A stretch of 64,000 nt of DNA from Sciurus carolinensis. Taxonomy: Eukaryota; Chordata; Mammalia; Rodentia; Sciuridae. Both the position numbers and the translations under genes were made by a program. Numbering within the stretch: the stretch's first letter is position 1; each line of letters opens with the position of its first letter. The notes beneath the pieces were generated by a model. That model was not told the origin of the DNA. It did not search any database and saw nothing but the letters and a program-made list of their open reading frames with translations. The DNA is taken from positions 19,140,897 through 19,204,896 of the forward strand of contig NC_062232.1 in assembly GCF_902686445.1 (NCBI RefSeq), in the 5' to 3' direction. Positions 13,401 through 23,440 of the stretch are shown here, in pieces.

Positions 13401-13808
13401 TCAGTGGTTCTTACCCTTAAGTGTGTGCTAACTCTCTGGAGGACTTTTATTCCCCCTTGTACTGGGATTGAACCCAAGGGCACTTAACCACTGAGCACAC
13501 CCCTAGCCATTTTTATTTTTTACTTTCAGACAAGATCTTGTAAATTGCTCAGGGCTTCACTAAGTTGCTGAGACTGGGCTTGAACTTGCAGTCCTCCTGC
13601 CTCAGTCTCCTGAGCCCCTGGGATTACAGGCATGCACCACTGTGCCCGGCTCTGGAGGATTACTTAAAATCTATTACTGAGCCCCCTCCCCAGAGTTTCT
13701 GATTCAGAAGATCTGTGTTCAGGCTGGAGAATTTGCGTCTCTAACTAGCTCCCAGGAGATGCTGATGCTGCTGGTCTTGGGACCACACCTGAAGAGCCAC
13801 TGCTCTGT
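13401..13808 (+). mobile_element. hAT-type MITE interrupted by a SINE
   Basis: The left end (13401-13443) starts with 'cagtggttcttacccttaag'. The right part (13651-13808) contains 'ccagagtttctgattcagaa' and 'ggagatgctgatgctgctgg' and ends 'gaccacacctgaagagccac'. Together they fit one CAGTGGTTCT-type hAT MITE split by the SINE at 13444-13650. The identical 9-base TCTGGAGGA on both sides of the SINE (13435-13443 and 13651-13659) is its target duplication. Confidence 0.65.
13444..13650 (-). repeat. ID-B1 composite SINE (antisense)
   Basis: The + strand first shows an antisense ID-like half ('gtactgggattgaacccaag', 'ccactgagcacacccctag'). A T-rich linker and an antisense B1/7SL-like half follow ('cctcctgcctcagtctcctg', 'gggattacaggcatgcacca'). 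This two-part layout is typical of composite SINEs in squirrels. It is flanked by a perfect 9-bp target duplication. Confidence 0.8.
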
Positions 13809-13896
13809 GGATATGTCAACTCTGACGGTTCTTGCAGTAAGAATTTTTGATATTGTATTTTGTCCTTCCTTTCTATGGTTACATTTATTTAATATT

Positions 13897-14167
13897 TATT
13901 GCTATATTTTATCAAATGCTTTTTCTGCATCTATTGAAATAATCATGTGATTCTTGACTTTAAGTCTGTTGATATGGTGAATTACATTTATTGATTTCCT
14001 GATGTTGAACCAACCTTGCATCCCTGGGATGAAACCCACTTGATCATGGTGCACTATCTTTTTAATATGTTTTTGTATGCGATTTGCTAAAATTTTGTTG
14101 AGAATTTTTGCGTCGATGTTTATTAAGGATATTGGTCTAAAATTTTCTTTCCTTGATGTGTCTCTGA
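13897..14167 (-). mobile_element. L1 ORF2 RT segment, inverted 5' part
   Basis: The minus strand encodes part of the L1 reverse transcriptase, matching the region around 34003-34265 of the long L1 in this window, including the '[16 protein letters not shown]' stretch and '[11 protein letters not shown]'. It joins head-on at 14167/14168 to a plus-strand L1 segment. The layout is that of a 5'-inverted (twin-primed) L1: the inverted part is the more 5' L1 sequence, and about 0.65 kb of L1 is missing at the junction. Confidence 0.8.
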
Positions 14168-15351
14168 AATTCCAATTAAAATTCCAATGACGTGCCTCAC
14201 AGAAATAGAGCAAGCAATTATGAAATTCATCTGGAAGAATAAGAGACCCAGAATAACTAAAGCAATCCTTAGCAGGAAGAGTGAAGCAGGGGGTATCACA
14301 ATACCAGAACTTCAACTATACTACACAGCAATAGTAACAAAAACAACATGGTATTGGCACCAAAATAGACAGGTAGATCAATGGTATGGAAAAGAGGACA
14401 CGGACACAAACCCAAATAAATACAGTTTTCTCATACTAGACAAAGGTGCCAAAAACATGCAATGGAGAAAAGACAGCCTCTTCAACAAATTCTGCTGGGA
14501 AGACTGGAAATCCATATGTAGCAGAATGAAACTAAACTCCTATTTCTCACCCTGCACAAAACTCATCTCACAATGGATCAAGGACCTTGGAATCAGACCA
14601 GAGACCCTGCACCTTATAGAAGAAAAAGTAGGTCCAAATCTTCAACTTGTTGCCTTAGGATCAGTCCTTAACAGGACTCCCATAGCACAAGAAATAAAAG
14701 CAAGAATCAATAACTGGGATAGATTCAAACTAAATAGCTTTCTCTCAGCCTAGGAAACTATCAGCAATGCGAAGAGAGAGCCTACAGAGTGGGAGAAAAT
14801 CTTTGTCATTTATACTTCAGATAGAGCAATAATTTCCAGAATCTATAAAGAACTCAAAAAACTCTACACCAAGAATACAAATAATCCAATCAACAAATGG
14901 GCTAAGGAAATGAACAGACACTTCACAGAAGAAGATATACAAGCAATCAACAGATATATGAAAAAGTGTTCGACATCTCTAGTAATAAGAGAAATGCAAA
15001 TCAAAACTACCCTAAGATTCCATCTCACCCCAATTAGAATGTTGATTATCAAGAATACAAGCAACAAAAGGTGTTGGAGAGCATGTGGGGAAAAGGTACA
15101 CTCATACATTGCTGGTGGGGTTGCTAATTACTGCAGCCACTCTGGAAAGCAGTGTGGAGATTCCTTAGAAAACTTGGAATGGACCCACCATTTGACCCAG
15201 CTATCCCACTCCTTGACCTATACCCAAAGGACTTAAAATCAGCATACTACAGAGATACAGCCACATCAATGTTCATAGCTGCTCAATTCACAATAGCCAG
15301 ATTGTGGAACCAACCTAGATGTCCTTCAATTGATGAATGGATAAAGAAACT

Positions 15352-15401
<50 letters not shown>

Positions 15402-15414
15402 ATGGAATATTACT
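14168..15414 (+). mobile_element. L1 ORF2 C-terminal segment (same insertion)
   Basis: The plus strand corresponds to L1 from about 34918 of the long copy onward: '[20 protein letters not shown]', the thumb and C-terminal region, and the tryptophan-rich motif. The frame is broken several times, with a 188-codon piece at 14187-14753. A (TA)n tract at 15355-15393 sits at the usual L1 position. The similarity ends near 15414, before the L1 3' UTR, so the 3' end is deleted or truncated. Confidence 0.85.
15355..15393. repeat. (AT)n microsatellite, about 19 units
   Basis: An uninterrupted AT repeat inside the L1 segment, followed by ACACACAC. The other L1 copies here have only four to six units at the same place. 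Confidence 0.95.
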
Positions 15415-15974
15415 TTTAATTCTCACTAATTTTCCATACATGTACAGATATCTTAGGCACCAAATACATGTTATGAACAATGTTCCTATCTTTTTCTTTC
15501 ATTAAGCCCTCTTTACAGTCATGGGCACCATTTTGGGAGCAGCTGCTTCATTGCCTCCATTTTGATTCTTGGTTTTGTCTTTGCTTTTGGTGGTTGATTT
15601 TTAACATTGTCAAGCATTTCAGTTTAGCATTAAACCTATTGAGTTTAGGATTTTCTTATTTCTTTGGAGGCATATTTGGTTCCTTCCTCTCTTTGAACAT
15701 AAGGGATGTGCATGTGGGCTGTTTGCAAGAAAAAGATACACAATCATGGTGTGTACTCAAACAGCAATGCTAGGCCAGGGAAAACCTTTCCAAAATACAC
15801 ATTAGGTCTCCCTTCTTCTAGTTCATTTGCTTTTAGACATGACAAGGGAGATGGGTGAGTGAGAGTGGAAACACTTGGTCTAATTTTTGATACTATTTCT
15901 CTTCTCATTGGCTCCCAGGATTTGGGATTCCTTTAGTAGAAGGCTTCTATTCCATCATTGATTCTGCATGACTT
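15415..15974. other. Unassigned DNA
   Basis: No repeat or gene was recognised. A 97-codon frame at 15480-15773 is hydrophobic and without motif, as expected of T-rich chance frames. Confidence 0.4.
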
Positions 15975-16552
15975 TATTAGTTTTCAGTTGGTGCATAACA
16001 AATTACCATAAACTTGGAGTCTTAAAACAAAGCAACTTATCATCTTACAGTTTCTGCAGGCCAGAAGTCTGGGCAAAGATTAGGTGAGTTCTTTGCTGTG
16101 GGTCTCACAAGCCTGAAATCAAGGCATTGGCCAGGCTGAGGTCTCTTCTGAATAAATTCTCTTCTGAAGGCACCACTAGAGAAAGAAATATTTATCCTAT
16201 GCTCATGTGGTTGTTGATAGAATTAACTTCCTTAAGGCTATAGAATTAATGGAAAGTAGCTTCTTTAAAGTCAGCAACAGAGAGGAGGGGGGGACTCTGC
16301 TGCTTTAATTCATATATACCCCCTTTAAAGTACATCATCTAATTAAGTTAGGTCCACTCAGGGTAATCTTCCTTTAGATGAATGAAGTCTACTGATCAGG
16401 GACCGAATTACATCTGCAAAATCCCTCTATCTTTGCCACATTTGATTGGGTTAGATGCAATTTATAGGTTCTGCCTCCATACAAAGAGCAGGGATTATAA
16501 AAGGTTATGTAGATTATTGGGAGTCATCTTAGAATTTTACCTACCACAATGA
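15975..16552 (-). repeat. Old mammalian LTR-like repeat, family not named
   Basis: Motifs of a widespread mammalian repeat are visible in order: 'tgcataacaaattaccataa', 'tcttaaaacaaagcaactta', 'cagtttctgcaggccagaag', 'gtgggtctcacaagcctgaa', 'ggcattggccaggctgag' and, at the far end, 'ggagtcatcttagaatttta' with 'cctaccacaatgac'. The order and polarity suggest an antisense LTR-type element. I cannot assign the family from memory with confidence. Confidence 0.5.
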
Positions 16553-19125
16553 CTGTAGTTAAATTCTTGACAACAACTGCCTGCAGAATCTCATAAATAC
16601 TCTATAACTATAACTATGAGGTCACATCACTGTATTCAGATTAATTTCTCATGTATAAATATTCCTGAGTAGTGTGGGAAAAAGTGTCTTTTTCTTGGGA
16701 ATCAGTTATCTAAGCCATGGAAGGTAATTGATTTGGCAAGAACATCTCCTCTCATACAATCAAACTGACTTGATTTATTCTTCTGTGCTGCATTTCATTT
16801 TTTATTTCCAGTGTGTTTTCTAAATAAACCAATTATGAGTTATATTCTTGTCACCAAAGAGGAAAAAAGTGAACTAGCCTTTACCAATTTACTCAAAAAT
16901 AAATGGGGTCTTTAATCAGAAATAACAAAGCTAGTCAGACTGAAACCCATCATAAATCACATCCCTTCGGGTGTGTTTAACCAGAAGGGTGAGCTATTCT
17001 ATTAAAAACCCATCCACAAAGCCCAGTCCAGAGGAAATACAAGAGCAACTTTACCTAAACCAAGTGGAGAAGCATTAGGACCTAGAATTTTGCCATTGTG
17101 CAGCAGCTTGGGAATCTCCTTTCACATTCTAGAGTCAAGAGTGAAAAGAAACGGGCTTTCATGCTGTTGACATTGAAGATAACATCTTTCTTTAGTTTGT
17201 CCAGGAAAAATCAGTAGGAGGGTGGGGTGAGAATCAAATGTGGATGGGTAAAATAGGGTGGCAAGATGGAGGCAGGTAGGTTAGTGTAGCGGGCAGGGGA
17301 GAGATATGGACACATGGTTGGCAAAGGCCGAACCAATGAGGTCCATCCTCAATTCTAGCTTTCCAGTGGCCTACTTGAGATTTCCAAGCAACCCATTTAT
17401 CATGAGACAGTTCTAAAGTGAGCAGCCTGAAATTCTGTCCCAAAGAATCCAACCAATGGGCCAACCATTTCAAATTACCCTTTTCCTGCATTTAGTAGCA
17501 TTTTGTTTTTATTGTGTAATTTTAAACTGAGACGTGCAAGTCAAGGTACTATGGCATTACATAACAGTAATATGCACCACACTTAGTAGTTTTCCCCATA
17601 TATCTATGGACAAAATGCTCTTCCAAATGCTATCAGAAAATGTTGGGTAGATCAGTAATGCAAGATGTTGTCCTAAAGCACACATAAGATATATTTTGAT
17701 CTTCAAGGAAAGAGATTTAATTACAATAAACTCTGTCAAGGGACATTGGAGTCTTGTGTATAGCTATACTTTACTTTTAGAAAGCTTGATGAGCCTCTGA
17801 TCTAATGATTATTTATAAATATTACCACAGAATCCTTTGTTGTTCAGAAGGATTCACTCAAGGGTTCCTTTAAATAGTGCCTTTAAATGTTTGTTTATAA
17901 ACTATTAACTACTTGACAGAGAAGCAGGGAAACTTAAACTGTTGGGAGCCACCGCCAGTTGAAGATTAATCCAAAATGTAGATAAAGCCACTCTCTGATT
18001 ATAATGTAAGTCAATGAGAAAATATAATTAAATTTATAAAAAATTAATCACCACATAACTCTTCAGGAGCATATCTTTTGCAAGGAAGGAAGTACACACC
18101 TGTGGTTGGTCGCCTCTCTCTGTGTGTTTCCTTGTCTTGTCTCTCTCCCTTTCTTTGTGTCCCCCACACCCCAAGGCCTGCAAATCCTTCTAAAAGTCAT
18201 CATCCCACAAATCTCTACTCAGCCCACGCAGTTCTCATGAGCTTTGTTCACATTTGCCAAGACTTTGCTGCTTTGTATTTTGTTTCCCTTACAGTGATTG
18301 GCAGACTTCCTGGATCACAACAGGCTCCCTGGTAGGTATTTGCTGCTTTGACGTGAGACATTACTTCACCAGAAGGCCAAGATATGGATATCAAACATAT
18401 GGCTTGTGTAGGGTTGTAATAAGTCCAGCTATGATTTTCAAAGCTGATTTTTGAAGCAGTAGTGAGGATTTACACCTCTGGGCTGAGGGGATGTAAACAT
18501 CGACCTGAACTTAATAAATTTAAAGTTCTCTTCTCAAGGACAGCTTCCACAAAATTTCAACCCAAGTGAAGTAGAAGGGAAGGCAAATTCTTCTGTTTAC
18601 TTATTATATTTTCATTTACTTAGGATTTTTTCCACTAGAAAAACAGACATAGAAAACAGGATAAAGTGAATATAAAACTTAATGAATTATTATAAGGTTG
18701 GCATTTTTTAAAATGGTGCCCAGGTCAAGAAATAGAACCTCATCAGTCACCTAAGAAGCACCAAGGTCAACTGATTGTCCCATCCCAATCTCAACCACCT
18801 CTCTCCTCCTTATTGGACTTTCATAGTAATCACTTCCTTTCATTTCTTTATAATGCTATCACCCAACTGTGCAACCTTAAGCCCTGTAGTTTGGTTTTGT
18901 TTATTTTAAAAATATGTCCTCTAACTGTATTTTGATCTAAAGGTTACCCCCTCCAGCCTGACTTTTTCCTTAGAGATTTATTTATGTAAGGATCTGTGTT
19001 ATTTAATGTGTGAATTTTCCCCACAGTCTGTATTTGCTGATTTGTATCTGTGTGGTTTAGTTTAACATACACTTCTGTCTTCTGTTTTGCCTGTGGAATG
19101 GTAGCTGCATCTAGACCAGTGCTTT
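16553..19125. other. Unassigned DNA
   Basis: No gene or repeat was confidently assigned. A minus-strand frame of 85 codons (17234-17491) has an unusually even composition but no recognisable domain. The string TGTTGGGAGCCACCGCC at 17940 resembles a retroviral LTR start but is not followed by an LTR. Confidence 0.4.
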
Positions 19126-19213
19126 TCTTATTCTTTTTTGTGGTACTAGAGATGGAATCCAAGGCCTTGCACATGCTAGGCAAATGTGCTACCACTGAGT
19201 TACATGCCCAACT
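19126..19213 (-). repeat. ID SINE (antisense)
   Basis: 'ttttttgtggtactagagat', 'ggaatccaaggccttgcaca' and 'tgctaccactgagttacatg' are the reverse complement of an ID element with its tail. Confidence 0.8.
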
Positions 19214-19217
19214 GTAG

Positions 19218-19442
19218 AACAATGGTTTTCAACCAAGGGCGATTTGCACAACTCTCTCAATAGAAGACATTTGGCAGTGTTTGCAGACATTTTTGATTTT
19301 TGATTTTACAATGGGGTAAGTAGTACTACTGGCATATACAATGTGGTAAGTACTACTACTGGTAGAAGCCTGTATAGTGTTAGGACCACCACCTACAGAA
19401 TGGCTTCAAATGTCATTAGTGCTGAGGTTGATAATCCCTAAT
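19218..19442 (+). mobile_element. MER5-like hAT DNA transposon
   Basis: It starts 'caatggttttcaaccaaggg' and contains 'gacatttggcagtgtttgca' and 'gacatttttgatttttgatt'. It ends 'gtcattagtgctgaggttga' with 'taatccc', matching a MER5A-type element end to end. An internal unit (about 19309-19332) is repeated at 19339-19362. Confidence 0.75.
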
Positions 19443-19929
19443 ACAAAGGTTTGTTTGGATTCAGGTTTAATTTTTTTTGGCAAGACTATTGGTGTGTTCT
19501 ATCATCAGCAAGCATATAACATCAAGATGTCTATATTTTTGGAATGTTAGAAGCTTTTGATTCTCAATGTTTGGATTAGTGGTGCAAAACAGTTCTAATT
19601 CTCTAACTTCTATTTTATTTATTAGTTGGAGGACTTCAGTAAAAGACTGTTTTTCCATTCCATCATTTGGTTACCCAGTGGTACAGTTCATACAAGAAAG
19701 GCAGGTGCATTCTTGATTCCTCAGTGATATGAGATAAAGGAAAGTCTTTGAAAGTAGAGGTGTGTGTGTGTGTGTGGTCAAATCTTGACTCTTGTATTGT
19801 CTAAATCTATGATATTGAACAAATTGTTGAAACTGTTGGAACCTTACTTTTTTCATCACTGAAGAAGGTCTAATAATATCTTCCTTATAGGGTTTCAGTG
19901 AAGATAAAATGAGATAACACCCATTCCTT
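19443..19929. other. Unassigned DNA with short repeats
   Basis: A (GT)n tract lies at about 19761-19778. A possible MIR 3' fragment ('ggtttcagtgaagataaaat gagataac') lies near 19888-19918. Nothing else was recognised. Confidence 0.4.
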
Positions 19930-20430
19930 CTTCAATTAAACAAATATTCATTGTCTATTCTGTACTAGGTACTGTTCTGGGTCCTGGGAAATGCTCAACG
20001 AACAGATAGAAGGCTCTGTCCTCATTGAGTTTTTGTTCTAGTGAAGGTGGAAAGATAGACAAATACATATGTAAATCATAGTATGTCTGATGGTAAATAC
20101 TACTATGGGAAAAAATAAAATAGTGTAAGGTTGAAAGGGCATGCCAGAATTTTCTCAGAATTTAAATAGGGTAGTCAGGAAATATTTCACTGAGTAGATG
20201 ATATTTGAACCAACACCATAAAAGGGTGAAGAAACACAGTGCATATTTGGGTAAAAAACTTTCAGGAAGAGGGAATAGCAAGTGCAATGGACTCAAAGAG
20301 AGAGGATGAATGTTGTATTCAAAGAACAAGGAGGCTAATGTGATTCAAGTGTAGGGATTGGAGGAATATAATGAGAGATAATGTCAGAGAGGTATCTATA
20401 GGGAGGGTATCATAGGGACTTGGATATGAC
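19930..20430 (+). mobile_element. L2 LINE fragment
   Basis: A long series of L2 3'-region motifs in order: 'aaacaaatattcattgtcta', 'ctaggtactgttctgggtcc', 'gctctgtcctcattgagttt', 'ggtagtcaggaaatatttca', 'gagggaatagcaagtgcaat' and 'caaagaacaaggaggctaat'. No open frame remains. Confidence 0.7.
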
Positions 20431-21944
20431 CATGGGAGTGTATGGTTGAGGTAAAGCAGAAAGTTCAGGGCTTGGCATGTTGTAGGCTATCAGTAAATGG
20501 TTAGTCCCTTTCCTATTCCTTTATTGCAATTTAATTAGAGCCCCTAAATCTGGGTCACTTCTTAGTAATGAACTCTCTCTCTTGAAATGAATCAAACAAT
20601 CCAATATCACCACTGAAATCCCTGATGTACATCCTTCATTTAAGATTGAGGGTTTGTAATAAATTATGGCAGTTAGCACAGGTTTTTGGTACAAGTACTT
20701 CCTCTTCCATATATATTGCTAATATTGCTATTTGATCTAAACATGTTTTCTCTTAGATATGACCTTAGAATCTTTCTCAACACAGCATCCAGCTCCCTAC
20801 CACCAACCAGTAGGAGTTGGCATGTATGATTAAAGCCCATTTGTCATTCTTGAGCTACTGATAAGGTCACTTAGAAACTGTTTTAGTTTATTGATTTGGT
20901 GAAACTCAATTATTTCTAAATAAAGGTCTTAAACCATATTAAAATTTCCAGCATGGGAATAAATGCTCTCTTAGGTGAAAAAGGAAAATGGTTTTCAATT
21001 TTGAGTAATGATTTTTCAGATGCATAGTTTCTATAGTGCTGTGCTTTCTGTAGGACAGCCCCATGGAAGAATGCTCTTTTTTTCAGATTAGCTTAATAAA
21101 AAGAAAATGGTAGGAAATTAGTTTCTCCAGGATACTTTTATACCAGATCATTATTATTAGTTAGAGTTTGTCCTAAAGAGTGGCACTAATTTGAAATGTT
21201 AGGTTTTGAGTGTGTATTTTAAATCTTTAAATTATAACCATTCAGATAATTGTATTGGATTATTTTAGTTTTATCAGAGAAAGCAAAATGAGTAATGCTT
21301 TAAAAACTATTCGTGTTTCAGAGTAACTTAGGATTCTAAGTGACTAAAAACATGAACTGCATCTGAGTCACTTTGCTTTAACTATATTTTGGGGGTTGCT
21401 TGATTTATTTGATTGCCTTCAGCAGAACACATTTGTGTCCTAGTGATGGTTCACTCTCCCCCTGCTTTCATGGGGGCGGAGCACTTTGGAGATGCAAAGT
21501 GATTATTTTTGGGTTCATCAGTCAAAAGAAATAGAATGAGAAAAAAGCATTAGCTTCTTTTTTTTCTCTCAACATTTCCAGCAATCTGAAAAGATGACTG
21601 CTTCTTAGAAAAGAATGTTGGTAGAGTTTATTTGATTGCAAAATTATTGGAATAGTTGTTTTGAAAGTTATCTCTTTTCTAAAGGTCCGATTAAATCTTA
21701 TTTAATGAGTAGGGAATAGTGCTAAGTACTGTGGGGATTTTAGAGAAGTATTATTTACAGTTCCTGCTTTCAGTGTTTTATAGTATAGTTGGGAAGACAT
21801 GCTGTACGTGAAAATGAAACAAACATGTAAAGCTGTAAATATTCAATATTAAATAGGCATGTCCAATGGTTAAGAAATATAGGACTTCAAAAGACAGACC
21901 CATCATTTCTTGAGTAGGTACAGTCTGTATATATAACAATGAAA
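20431..21944. other. Unassigned AT-rich DNA
   Basis: A diverged L2-like patch may lie at 21700-21830 ('gtgctaagtactgtggggat'). Nothing else was recognised. Confidence 0.4.
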
Positions 21945-22175
21945 ACCTGGAACCAGAAGTTCCATCCCTACACTTCCTCTTAAGAGCTGTGAGAACTTAC
22001 CTAATTTACTTAATCTCTCTTGGCTTCACTTTTCTTTTCTGTAAAAGGGGACAATAGAAAGATCCTATAAAGCAATTATAAGGATTAAATGAGTTAATAT
22101 AAATATTTCAGTATGTATATCAACTCATTTACAAGTTCCATTTCACATGGAAAGTAGTCAATAAATCTTAGTCAT
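21945..22175 (+). repeat. MIR SINE
   Basis: Sense MIR motifs: 'agagctgtgagaacttacct', 'ctctcttggcttcacttttc', 'ttctgtaaaaggggacaata', 'aaggattaaatgagttaata' and 'agtcaataaa' at the end. Confidence 0.7.
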
Positions 22176-22341
22176 TGTTAGGAATACAACTTTTCAGAGT
22201 TCTGTTTTGACAAATTAAATTCATTTTTAAAACTTGGTAAAATAATCTTCTGTAATAAAATAGTTTTGAGAAAACCATGATTCACTGTTTTCCATATTAT
22301 TTTTCCACTTCTTTCTTTTAAACTACTTTTTAAAAATCTTT

Positions 22342-22482
22342 CTTCTTCACTAATGTGTCTCATTCTCTGGATTTCATCTAGGTTTCTGTATTACTTTCTC
22401 TGATACCCCTCCTCCTATCTCTGTTGTTTTCACAATTTTTTTGTAAGAAATCAGTCAAGCTCATTAAGCATTCATTCAGTTG
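22342..22482. repeat. Local direct duplication, copy A
   Basis: This 141-bp stretch (starting CTTCTTCACTAATGTGT, ending CATTCAGTTG) recurs 959 bp downstream at 23301-23440 with roughly 90% identity by eye and small indels. Flanks differ on both sides. Confidence 0.9.
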
Positions 22483-22899
22483 GGTTTTGACATTTCTGCC
22501 AAATTTGCTGTTCAGTAAAAGTATTGCAGAAAGGGTGGCTATGACCTATTGACCAGTCTTTAGGTTAATTACTTCCAACACTGTCTGCTTCTCATTGGTT
22601 AAAGGTTTCTGGGGCCCAGAGTCACAGTCATCCAGCAAAGCCAGCCCATTCTAGTGTTCTTTGAGAAATTTGTGCAGATACTTAAAGTCTCAAGTTCATC
22701 AAGAAATGCCACCAAGATTTCAAACTTTCATTGTGTAAATGTATCAATAGTGACATGATATGTTTAAAATGGGGGAGATCCAGCCCATTCTCCAGATAAT
22801 CAGGAATTCTTTTGAATATTTTTTCCTATAGACTTAGTTTTCCACAATGCTGTTTTCATTGATATGGTTTCTTATCATTAAAGATAACCCCTAAAAATA

Positions 22900-23285
22900 G
22901 TTTAAATTGGTTGTATGATACTCCATCATATTAGTGGTTCATAATAATATTGTGCTCCTATTGTTGGCCGTTTAAATTGCTTTTTGAGTTTTTCAAACAA
23001 GACTGAGTCTTATCAAACAGGATTATAATGATAGTTTCATGAATACATCTTTTCCAAATATCAGATTATTGCTTTAGGATAGACTCCTAGAAGCAGAATT
23101 ACTGAGATAAAGAGTCTGAACATTTTTAAGGCCTTTGATGCATACTGATCAGTCACGTTCCAGAAAGTTGAACCAATTTGCAGTTCCTTGCCAGTTCTGA
23201 GTAATGTTCACCTCCTTACTTTGCCAACTCCTTGCTAATTTGATAAGTAAAAATGGTATCTCACTGTTATTTTGTTTATTTTTTT
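22900..23285 (-). mobile_element. Ancient L1 fragment (antisense)
   Basis: Typical antisense L1 3'-region phrases: 'gtatgatactccatcatatt', 'gactcctagaagcagaatta', 'ccagaaagttgaaccaattt' and 'aaaatggtatctcactgtta'. It is strongly diverged, from an old L1M-like family. Confidence 0.6.
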
Positions 23286-23300
23286 TTTTGGTTCTTTATT

Positions 23301-23440
23301 CTTCTTCACTAATGTGTTTCATTCTCTGGATTTCATCTAGGTTTCTGTATAACTTTCTCTGATATCCCTCCCCTATCTCTATTATTTGCATAGTTTTTGG
23401 TAAGAAATCAGCCAAGACTCATTAAGCATTCATTCAGTTG
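23301..23440. repeat. Local direct duplication, copy B
   Basis: Partner of 22342-22482, in the same orientation. It begins just after a T-rich run and a TTCTTTATT stretch. Confidence 0.9.

Noticed and set aside
17234..17491. 85-codon minus-strand frame with protein-like composition
   Set aside because: No recognisable domain, no splice sites, no promoter and no homologous frame elsewhere in the window. It could be a decayed pseudogene, but I cannot support that.
17937..17975. TGTTGGGAGCCACCGCC resembles the start of an IAP-type LTR
   Set aside because: The following bases show no LTR features (no TATA box, polyA signal or primer site at suitable distance), and the match is only about 17 bases.
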